Of a stretch of 64,000 bases of DNA, positions 48,401 to 55,936 are shown piece by piece. The notes under the pieces are model-generated. The model did no database searches and was not told where the DNA came from. It worked only from the letters and a program-made list of their open reading frames with translations. Within the stretch, counting starts at the first letter, position 1. Each line of letters begins with the position of its first letter. Source of the DNA: Flavobacterium sp. LC2016-13 (GTDB lineage: Bacteria > Bacteroidota > Bacteroidia > Flavobacteriales > Flavobacteriaceae); NCBI RefSeq assembly GCF_009707955.1, contig NZ_WMDQ01000011.1, positions 62,001-126,000 on the forward strand. Reading direction: 5' to 3'. A program made the translations under genes and the position numbers.

Positions 48401-50812
48401 TTTGTCTTTCATTGCCATGACAACTTTAATTATACCTACAAGTCCTGATGCTCCTTCAGAGTGCCCAATATTAGATTTAATTGATCCTAAATAACAATTG
48501 GAATTTAAAGTCTGTGTACACATTTTGATTGCCTCTAATTCTATTGCATCACCTAAATTCGTTCCCGTCCCATGCCCTTCTATGTATGCAAGGTTTGAAG
48601 GAGAAATTCTTGCTTTTTGCCAAGCTTGCTCCATAACCCATGCTTGTTGACGTGTACTGGGTGTAGTAACGTTATTTGTTTTTCCTGTGTGGGCTATAGC
48701 TGTACCACATATTTCAGCATATATCCTGTCTCCATCTGTAATCGCCTTTGCAAGTGGTTTTATTAATATACTTGTAACAGCTTCAGCTGGTACATAGCCA
48801 TCAGAATTATTACCAAAACTATCCGTAATCCCTGTGGGCGATAAAAAACCTTTGGACGAAAAATAGACGTAATGCTCTGGACTAAAAAGCAAATTCACAC
48901 CAGTTACAAAAGCCATATCACAATCACCAGATTGTATCGACTGGAGAGCAACATGCAGCCCAATTAAAGAAGAAGAACACGCAGTATCTATAGTTAAACT
49001 AGGTCCTTTTAGGTCAAAGAAATTGGATATTTGATTCGAAAGAATCGTTGCCGCATTTCCAGTACCAGTATATTCATTAGTTTGTATCTGCTGTCGATTC
49101 ATTACATCGTAATAATCATGGAAACAAACTCCGGTAAATACTCCGGTATTTGACCCCTTTAAGTGCAATATTTTCCCAGAATCTTCGGCACATTCATGTA
49201 CTACTTCAAGCAACTGCCTAAGTTGCGGATCCATCATTTTAGCTTCATTTTCTCCAATGGAAAAAAAATCATTATCAAAATGAGTTGCGTTATCTATATA
49301 TCCTCCCCATTTACAAACTGTATGCTCTGCTATATGGGCCCCTTCATTATAATATTCTCTCCAATCCCAACGATCTGCAGGAATTTCTGATATAAGTGAT
49401 TCATTATTTTTTATCCTTTCCCAAAATTCAGGAATAGTATTTCCACCAGGAAACCGACCTGACATACCAATAATGGCGAATCTTCCAGAATCATCATTTC
49501 TTATTTCTAATTTACTTAGTTCTTCATTATTCTTTACAATAGTTTGATTACCTTCTGAAGAATTTTCTTTTTTATAATCACTCTCGATGGAATGACTTCC
49601 ATTATAATGAACAGATTTATAAAATTCTGATTGAAACTCTGTGATTAAATATTCAGCAAATGACTGAGGGTCCGGATATTCAAACAATATTGTTGGAAAT
49701 AATTTTATATTAAGGTCTTTTTCTATAATTCCTACCAGATTGATCAATTGCATGGATTCAAGACCTTGATCAATGAAATTTTTGTCTAAAAATATTTTCT
49801 CCGAACCATTTGTCCTCTTCAGAAGCCCCTCAATATAAAATAACATTTGGTCCAGATCATCCAATTCAGTATTGATAAATTCTATTTTGCTCGTTGATTT
49901 TATGCTAGTTTTATTGATTGAATCAGATAAATCTGTTATTTTGCTTTTATGAATTCTTTTACAAACAACTTCTTTCATTACAGCAAACTGTTCATAACTA
50001 TCATTATACAGTTCTACATTAAAAATTATTATTTCAGAATTCTTTTTCACCAGAGAACAGATGCAATAAGCAACAGTACTAATATCAATTGACAAATCAA
50101 CCATCATTCTTTTTACGCTAAAAGGAACAAAAGGATCATCAAGTTCCGTAGTATCTGCTACAGCCGTTGCGGCAACCAATGCTCCATCGAAAAAAGCAGG
50201 ATGAATGTGATACTGAACTCCACTTTGCAATACTTGATCTAGTTCTAAACGTCCATATACACGCCCTTTCTTTATTGCTATTTTAGTCAAAGTTTGCAAC
50301 GACTTGCCGTGAATAATGTCAGCTTTTTTTATGGCTTCATAAAGATTATCAGCTGCTTGAAATTTAACATCATCGAAGTCACTTGTGGTAACCTTTTGAT
50401 TTGAGTCTCTAACTGAAAAGAAACCTTCTGCACAATCCGTTGCATAATTATCCTTGTTTCTCTCAAAAGTAATCTGTAAAAAATCGGAGTTTTGGTCAAC
50501 TGACAGTTTAACCTCATCTTTATAATGGAATTTAACCAGTTGCTTAAAAAGCACATCGTTTATCTCAAGACATTTATCCTTAACATTATGCAAAATAAGA
50601 TAATCTATAAATGTACTAAGGAAAGTTACCCCCATCAAAACCTGATCGCCACGAACAGTATGATCCTTTAGATAGGGTTCATTATGTTTGAATAATTTAT
50701 GATTCAATTTATCAAATTTGATTGCATCAAAAATGTGTACAGCAGCTTCTGTCGAATCCAATTCTTTTGCCGCAACTTGGTCAATAATTTTATTAATCTT
50801 TGATATAAGCAT
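45437..50812 (-). CDS. Trans-AT PKS protein B: [dock]-DH*-ACP-KS3-ACP-KS4
   Basis: 1791 residues. N-terminal docking helices (AKELDSTEAAVHIFDAI, 1-32), DH* (33-300; HTVRGDQVLMG lacks Pro, FFDGALV lacks Q/H), ACP (QGLESMQ, about 351), KS3 (444-861; DTACSSS about 609, EGHGTGT, SIKSNIGH), ACP (FAIDSSQ, about 1081) and KS4 (1151-1575) with DTACSSS but EAHATATKLGDP in place of EAHGTGT. A FabD-like linker and a short unassigned tail follow KS4; the tail is not of the two-helix type. KS3-ACP has no reductive domain, so it should leave a beta-keto group; KS4 pairs with the MT-ACP of protein C, giving an alpha-methyl beta-keto unit. The ATG at 50812 lies inside gene A (20-nt overlap). Confidence 0.92.
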   Translation of the reverse strand: MLISKINKIIDQVAAKELDSTEAAVHIFDAIKFDKLNHKLFKHNEPYLKDHTVRGDQVLMGVTFLSTFIDYLILHNVKDKCLEINDVLFKQLVKFHYKDEVKLSVDQNSDFLQITFERNKDNYATDCAEGFFSVRDSNQKVTTSDFDDVKFQAADNLYEAIKKADIIHGKSLQTLTKIAIKKGRVYGRLELDQVLQSGVQYHIHPAFFDGALVAATAVADTTELDDPFVPFSVKRMMVDLSIDISTVAYCICSLVKKNSEIIIFNVELYNDSYEQFAVMKEVVCKRIHKSKITDLSDSINKTSIKSTSKIEFINTELDDLDQMLFYIEGLLKRTNGSEKIFLDKNFIDQGLESMQLINLVGIIEKDLNIKLFPTILFEYPDPQSFAEYLITEFQSEFYKSVHYNGSHSIESDYKKENSSEGNQTIVKNNEELSKLEIRNDDSGRFAIIGMSGRFPGGNTIPEFWERIKNNESLISEIPADRWDWREYYNEGAHIAEHTVCKWGGYIDNATHFDNDFFSIGENEAKMMDPQLRQLLEVVHECAEDSGKILHLKGSNTGVFTGVCFHDYYDVMNRQQIQTNEYTGTGNAATILSNQISNFFDLKGPSLTIDTACSSSLIGLHVALQSIQSGDCDMAFVTGVNLLFSPEHYVYFSSKGFLSPTGITDSFGNNSDGYVPAEAVTSILIKPLAKAITDGDRIYAEICGTAIAHTGKTNNVTTPSTRQQAWVMEQAWQKARISPSNLAYIEGHGTGTNLGDAIELEAIKMCTQTLNSNCYLGSIKSNIGHSEGASGLVGIIKVVMAMKDKVLPSMPTYKKLNEIVDEATIAVKVNVENIPLFDRIADQNYAGVSSFGFGGSYAHVVLAPNEQSEKLPSSLIIDSNYLIPVSAKTKSSLILQLKNLKIYLLHNLDSDLTLQDISYTLFSCRETYEEKVMLVAESLHDLVDLIDGLLKEVSADNKNVIRLCVGEKQIDENLLNDANSWLTSNYLKRTSWTEKFKIKGKQVDLPFYSFDRKNFWFDEKTINHPMEFLSNHDNKKISTKADFLEKLDVGSLKKEVNNIISEITKIDEIFLEEDIELADFAIDSSQLYVITDEISERLGISINPTLFFQFRVYGELLAHLVTLQPKIIDTREENITVVKEQKAPIKQNHTSNDDDMAIIGMNGIFPGAHNLNEFWKILVEGRDVINKASRQRIEQLQTLSQAWNGGFIDGIDEFDYDFFKISKREACTMDPQQRLFLQSAWKTLEDAGINLVGTEGCNIGVFAGVSTSDYLSLLIKAEIEADPSISTGNAHCSIANRVSYLLNLNGPSEIIDTACSSSLVAIHRAVLSIKNKDCEMALVGGVNLNLSDNLFHIFSKAGMLSPTGKCRPFSEDADGYIRGEGIGTILIKPYNKAIADKDQIYGIIKAVGVNHGGKANTYTSPNSSRQSELICNTMSRAGIDVNTIQLIEAHATATKLGDPVEVNGLKEAYKQKEIGTIENSTKCYLGSVKGNIGHLESAAGIAGLMKVLLAMKFKIIPPNSHAQNLNGLLQLEKSNFLVNTNVVNWNKKEDIPRRAAVSSFGFGGTNAHLIVEEYEELADEIKPLPKEGILFVLSAKSEKTLQAYCQDYLNFLSELINEGQIIDLKQLAYNLQCRRTHFSYRLVIIAHCIDDILLGLQSGMDSIVKDSIAIHKGVVKSMASLKTIPTFHELNYSELAQAWVLGQVHIDWKEFNAGETLPVMHLPTYPFARTTAWYTDLIPERQKNIYSTTANIEKITMPVTVDESALKGFLLTQTDRKGLLEGLDYEISSFIN

Positions 50813-53800
50813 ATATTCTTCTCTTTGCTTCTTCAGCTGTAATCACTTTTTCGTTAAGGTCTTCTAAAACTATTTTTACTTTCTGCTCGGTTGACATTAC
50901 TTTAGGTATAAATCGCCGTCTAGAAAATATTGTCAAAGGCTTTGGAACTCTATTTTTAATCCATTCCATTGTTGGTATAAACTCTTCAACAATGAGATGC
51001 CCATTAGTGCCCCCAAAGCCAAATGAAGAAATAGCTGCCAGTCGTGCATTTCCATTACTTTCCCAATCTTTCAAACCTGTATTTGGATAAAAGGGAGAAT
51101 CTTTAAAACGGAATCGATCGTGAGGGTTATCACAATTAATCGTAGGTATAAGTTTCTTATGGCTCAACATCTGCAAAACCTTTACAAAACCGGTTAATCC
51201 CGAAGCGGACAAGCTATGTCCCAAATTAGATTTAACAGATCCTACTGCGCAATATTGCGAAGAGCTAGTATACTCACGAAAAACATCTGTTGCTGCCTTT
51301 ATTTCTATTGGATCTCCAAGCAAAGTTCCGGTTCCATGAGCTTCATAATAGCCAATATTTTCAGGGTTAACTCCAGACTTATTAATTACTGACCGAATAA
51401 CATCTTTTTGAGCTTGTAAATTCGGCGTGGTCACTCCCATTGTATGTCCATCATTATTCACAGCCGAACCACGAATTATTCCTAAAATATTATCCCCGTC
51501 TTTAAGTGCTTGATTATAATTTTTAAGCAAAACTAAACTTGCAGCTTCACCTAACACAATTCCATCCGCATCTTGATCAAAGACTCTCATTTTTCCTTTT
51601 GGTGATATTACTCCCGCCTCTTTAAAACTACGTTGAATATTGGGATGCAAAGAAACAAACACACCTCCTGCGATAGCCATTTCACTATCTCCGGACCTTA
51701 TACTATCACATGCTTGATGAATTGCAACCAAAGATCCTGAACACGCTGTATTGATAAGGATAGATGGCCCTTTCAAATCGAACTGATGAGAAATTCGGGC
51801 TGAAATCATATTTGAAATTTGCCCCACTACATAATGCTTGACTTCCTTCGAATCAAAATCATCAATATTTTCTTTGGAAAATCCTGTCTTTTCGCCTGCT
51901 ATAAAAACACCTACATTTTTTCCGCGTATCTCAGAAGAATCATATCCACTATTGTCTAGTAGATGTTGAGTTTCTTCCAAAATTACTCTTTGATTAAAAT
52001 CCATAACCATAGTCTCCTCATCATTTATATTGAAGAAACCTGAATCAAAATCAGCGACATTATTTACAAATCCACCTATATATTTCTGATTATGGATACC
52101 AACCTTTGAACTACTACTGTATTCGTTAATCAATGTTCTGTCTTCTGGTAATAATTCAGTGAGATCCTTTCCTTGTGATAAATTCTCCCAAAGTTGGTCA
52201 ACATTATCAGACTTTGGAAATCGGCCCGCCATACCAATAACAGCGATTAAGTGACTCTCTTCCTTAGGATCATTAGAGTCTTTTAATATTTTTTGGTCTT
52301 TAATTTTTAAGGAGTCCGAACTGAGATTACTTAACTCAATTCTCTTCATTAATTGCCTATCCTTCATCAGTTCAACAGATAAACCACTAATCGATAATGA
52401 ATTGGTAAATATAGATACATCAACACTGGTGTTGAATTCACTTTCGATTTCATTCATCAAACCCATCATTAACATAGAATTAATTCCATAGTTTTCAATA
52501 GATTCATGCTCGTCCAAACTATCAATACTGACTCCCATTAGGCCTGCAAAAATTTGCTTAAGCTTTTTTATAATATTTGGAATCTCGACATTACTCCGAA
52601 CTTCACTTACATTATTAACCTTTTGTTCACAATACCCTTTTTGCACAAGAACTTCATCTATAAGATTTTTGTCTCCCTCAAAAAAAACAATTTCGTTTAA
52701 ATCCGATAACATGGCTGCATTTAAAAAAGTAAATGCTTTCTCTTTTCCCAAAGGAATGAAATTGAACTCTTTCTTCATGTAATGCAACACGCTTTCACTT
52801 ACTTGCATTCCTCCTTTCTCCCAGTATGGCCAACAAATTGAATTAACTTTTAATGTATTAGCTGGATTTTCTGATTGTAATTTCGCAAAAGCATTTTGAT
52901 ATGCATTTGCCAAAGAATAGTCAGTTTGCCCTATATTTCCAAGTACTGAAGAGATAGAAGAAAACAAAGTAAAAAAATCAGTTGTGATTGGTGATAATAG
53001 TTCCCATAAATTATTGGTGCCTTCAATTTTTGGCGACAATACTTTTTTGAAATCTTCCCAAGATTTATGTGAAATAAGTTTATCTTCACATACACCAGCT
53101 GTATTAAAAATACCATTAATCTGACCATACTCAGACTTTAAAGCAACAGCCAATAGTTCTACATTATCTCGAACTGTAATATCCACAGAAAAATATTCTA
53201 TTTTTTGCAGGTAAGTAGTTCTCAAGAGGTTTATCTTAGCTTTTTGCTCGTCCCCCAATATTGATCGACCAACAAGAACAATATTCACTTCTTCGTTTTT
53301 AAGAATATACTCTATCAACATTTGGGATATTTCTCCAAACCCTCCAGCAATCAAATAAGTTCCATTCTTTTTTAACCAATTTGCAGAAGATATAGATGGT
53401 AGCTGAACTGCTTGAAGTTTCTTATTATTGTATGCTTCTTGAAAAAAGGCACCTCCACTAATAAAGTTATCATCATTAAATAAATTTGCTAAAACGGAAG
53501 TAATTATTGATATGTTATCCTTAGATGTATTTAACCTTAAGGGCTGAATTCTCAAAGAAGAAGTTTCATGGCTCAGTGCTCTCGAAAAACCACTTAATGC
53601 TTCCATATAGACAAAATTATCCTCTTCCTCAGTATAAGGTATCACAATTGCTGATCTTGTTTTCCGGAGTTTGCTCAACTCTTTACAAAGACAGAATATA
53701 GGAAATATTATTTGGTCTACACCTGAGTTTTCTATAGGATCTACCTGATTAACAGAATCGTTAAGATATTGAGGACATAGAATAAAATTTAAATTATCAT

Positions 53801-55925
53801 ATATTTCAATATTACTTATAAGTTTGGCATAATGTTCTTGATTATTAAATTCAAGTTCAATTTTATCCGCACACAAAATCCGAAAACCTGTCCCTGCAGT
53901 AACAAATACGGGGGAATAATTAGTCCCAAGTTTAGAGCGATATTCAGCTTCTTGTTCTTGCGAATTTACAAAAACATATAATGGTCCAGAGAGGATAGTT
54001 TCAGTCTTATTTTTAGATTCCTTATAAACAGAAGTATAAACTTGAATTGTTTCTGCAAAATCTGACTGAACATTTAATAATTCAACATCTTTGAATTCTT
54101 TTTGTTTAGAGGGTTCATGATATAACATTGAATTCCCCTGAAAAATATAACCAGGCAAAGGAATCTTTTTCCATTGACCCTTTTGCAATATTTTTGTCCA
54201 ATCAACTAAACCTCCATTTACCCATTTGACCAATAACCAAGAATAATCTGCAGTCTTGAATTTAGAATTTATCTGTTCCAATATCTCATTTTCATCTTTG
54301 CTCTCCAAACTATTACAAACTTCGCCACTAAAAAACAGATCCGCACTAGTATTGCTAATGTAGCTTTCAATTCCTAATTTTAATTCTGCTATAGTACTAG
54401 CAACAATCCCTAAGCGATACTTCTGATGATCTCTTCCAAACATTAAGGTTCCTGCCCAATTAATTAAATCAAGATCTGCCTTTTCCTTATTAAGTGATAT
54501 AAGTAGTGCTTTACATTGCTGAAAAAGAGAATCAATTGATTGAGCTGAAATTAAAAATGGGTATGGCTTATTTGATTCTTCAGATTGAAGTTTTGATTGC
54601 AACGTTTGATCAAACTCTTCCAAAACAAAACAACAATTAGTATTGCTTAAACCAAAATTATTAATTGCAATTCTTCTAGGTAATTCTTGTTTTCCTGTTT
54701 TTCGAAATGCGGTAGCCTCTTTAACAACTTTCATATAGTTTGAGGCCTTTTCTATTTTTGAATTCAGTATTTTCAATCCAGCAACAGGAGGCAAAATTTC
54801 ATGTTTAAAACTTAGCATTGATTTAATAATTGAAATTGTTCCTGAGAACGCTTCAACATGACCCGTATTTGGTTTATAAGTCCCTACAAAGCAGGAGTTT
54901 TCTTTTACTAAAGCTGCCTTTTTAGTATCGAAAGTACGTTTTAGTGCCATAAATTCCATTGTATCGGTATCAGGATTTCCAATTGCTTGTGCTTCCACAT
55001 ACCCTACAGTTTCCGGTTCTACACCACTCCGTTCAAGAGTTTCTTTCATTAATTGAGACTGCGCAAAAATATTTGGAGCTATAATACTCTTGCCTTTTCC
55101 ACTATGATTAACTCCAGATCCTTTGATAATGCCATAAATATGATCGTTATCCTCAATTGCATTTGATAATTTTTTTAGTAGAATAAGACCAACGCCTTCA
55201 GCTCTAACATATCCATCTGCTGACTGGTCAAATGACGCACATTTTCCCTTTTTAGATAGCAGTCCTAATCGTGCACTTTCAATATGACGAGTTGGTGTTC
55301 CTATATAATTTGCTCCACCGCAAATAGCACTACTACATTCCTCATTTAGTAAAGCCTGAATGGCATAATGAATGGCAACACCAGAACTAGAACAAGCTGT
55401 ATCTAAGGCCAAACTTGGTCCCTTAAAACCAAATTCATATGACAGTCTCCCTGGTAAAAAACACATAGCACTTCCTAGTGATGTAAATACATTATTTTTT
55501 ATCTTATTATTTTCTTTAACTTCCTTAAAATCTAAATTTGTTATTCCAAGAAACACCCCCGTAGAGCTCCCTTTGATTTGATCGGGTGCATAGCCTGCAT
55601 CTTCGAAACATGAGTATGTCGCTTCCAGTAATGACTTTTGCATGGGATCCATTTGACTGGCCTCATTTACTGATATATCAAATAAGTTAGTATCAAATCG
55701 ATGAATATCATCAACAAAGCCCCCCCATTTCAAAGAATCCAAAGAAACACCTTTTAGTTCCTCTTTGTTATATATGGTATCAAATTCACGATCTGAAGGA
55801 ATGCCTCCTGTGTGTTGCTTTTTATCAATTAAATTTTGCCAGAATTCTTGATAACTAGACGCTCCTGGAAGTCTGCACGACATTCCAATAACAGCAATAT
55901 CTCTTTGGTCGTTTTTTTTGGTCAT
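50793..55925 (-). CDS. Trans-AT PKS protein A: KS1(atypical)-KR-ACP-KS2-[dock], start of the assembly line
   Basis: 1710 residues. KS1 occupies 8-430 immediately at the N-terminus; it keeps Cys178 (DTACSSSG) and the second His (KPNTGH), but the first catalytic His is Gln313 (VEAQAIGNP instead of EAHGTGT), and its C-terminal motif reads NFGLSNTNCC rather than SFGFGGTNAH. A KR structural half (650-845) and catalytic half (GGFGEIS about 858; GQTDYSLANAY) follow, then ACP (YGINSML, Ser about 1150), KS2 (1227-1645; INTACSGS, EAHGTGT, NNDGHTMG type) and a two-helix docking tail (EKVITAEEAKRRIYAYI). There is no loading ACP, GNAT, AT or adenylation domain, so the starter must arrive in trans or be made by KS1. 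It starts 11 nt after the AT-ER gene. Confidence 0.92.
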   Translation of the reverse strand: MTKKNDQRDIAVIGMSCRLPGASSYQEFWQNLIDKKQHTGGIPSDREFDTIYNKEELKGVSLDSLKWGGFVDDIHRFDTNLFDISVNEASQMDPMQKSLLEATYSCFEDAGYAPDQIKGSSTGVFLGITNLDFKEVKENNKIKNNVFTSLGSAMCFLPGRLSYEFGFKGPSLALDTACSSSGVAIHYAIQALLNEECSSAICGGANYIGTPTRHIESARLGLLSKKGKCASFDQSADGYVRAEGVGLILLKKLSNAIEDNDHIYGIIKGSGVNHSGKGKSIIAPNIFAQSQLMKETLERSGVEPETVGYVEAQAIGNPDTDTMEFMALKRTFDTKKAALVKENSCFVGTYKPNTGHVEAFSGTISIIKSMLSFKHEILPPVAGLKILNSKIEKASNYMKVVKEATAFRKTGKQELPRRIAINNFGLSNTNCCFVLEEFDQTLQSKLQSEESNKPYPFLISAQSIDSLFQQCKALLISLNKEKADLDLINWAGTLMFGRDHQKYRLGIVASTIAELKLGIESYISNTSADLFFSGEVCNSLESKDENEILEQINSKFKTADYSWLLVKWVNGGLVDWTKILQKGQWKKIPLPGYIFQGNSMLYHEPSKQKEFKDVELLNVQSDFAETIQVYTSVYKESKNKTETILSGPLYVFVNSQEQEAEYRSKLGTNYSPVFVTAGTGFRILCADKIELEFNNQEHYAKLISNIEIYDNLNFILCPQYLNDSVNQVDPIENSGVDQIIFPIFCLCKELSKLRKTRSAIVIPYTEEEDNFVYMEALSGFSRALSHETSSLRIQPLRLNTSKDNISIITSVLANLFNDDNFISGGAFFQEAYNNKKLQAVQLPSISSANWLKKNGTYLIAGGFGEISQMLIEYILKNEEVNIVLVGRSILGDEQKAKINLLRTTYLQKIEYFSVDITVRDNVELLAVALKSEYGQINGIFNTAGVCEDKLISHKSWEDFKKVLSPKIEGTNNLWELLSPITTDFFTLFSSISSVLGNIGQTDYSLANAYQNAFAKLQSENPANTLKVNSICWPYWEKGGMQVSESVLHYMKKEFNFIPLGKEKAFTFLNAAMLSDLNEIVFFEGDKNLIDEVLVQKGYCEQKVNNVSEVRSNVEIPNIIKKLKQIFAGLMGVSIDSLDEHESIENYGINSMLMMGLMNEIESEFNTSVDVSIFTNSLSISGLSVELMKDRQLMKRIELSNLSSDSLKIKDQKILKDSNDPKEESHLIAVIGMAGRFPKSDNVDQLWENLSQGKDLTELLPEDRTLINEYSSSSKVGIHNQKYIGGFVNNVADFDSGFFNINDEETMVMDFNQRVILEETQHLLDNSGYDSSEIRGKNVGVFIAGEKTGFSKENIDDFDSKEVKHYVVGQISNMISARISHQFDLKGPSILINTACSGSLVAIHQACDSIRSGDSEMAIAGGVFVSLHPNIQRSFKEAGVISPKGKMRVFDQDADGIVLGEAASLVLLKNYNQALKDGDNILGIIRGSAVNNDGHTMGVTTPNLQAQKDVIRSVINKSGVNPENIGYYEAHGTGTLLGDPIEIKAATDVFREYTSSSQYCAVGSVKSNLGHSLSASGLTGFVKVLQMLSHKKLIPTINCDNPHDRFRFKDSPFYPNTGLKDWESNGNARLAAISSFGFGGTNGHLIVEEFIPTMEWIKNRVPKPLTIFSRRRFIPKVMSTEQKVKIVLEDLNEKVITAEEAKRRIYAYIKD

Positions 55926-55936
55926 TCTAAAGGGAT

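Noticed and set aside
50793..51900. Calling KS2, KS7, KS9 and KS12 catalytically dead KS0 domains
   Set aside because: Their position before a split DH fits non-elongating KS, but all four keep the active Cys and both His residues, so sequence alone does not show that they cannot elongate.
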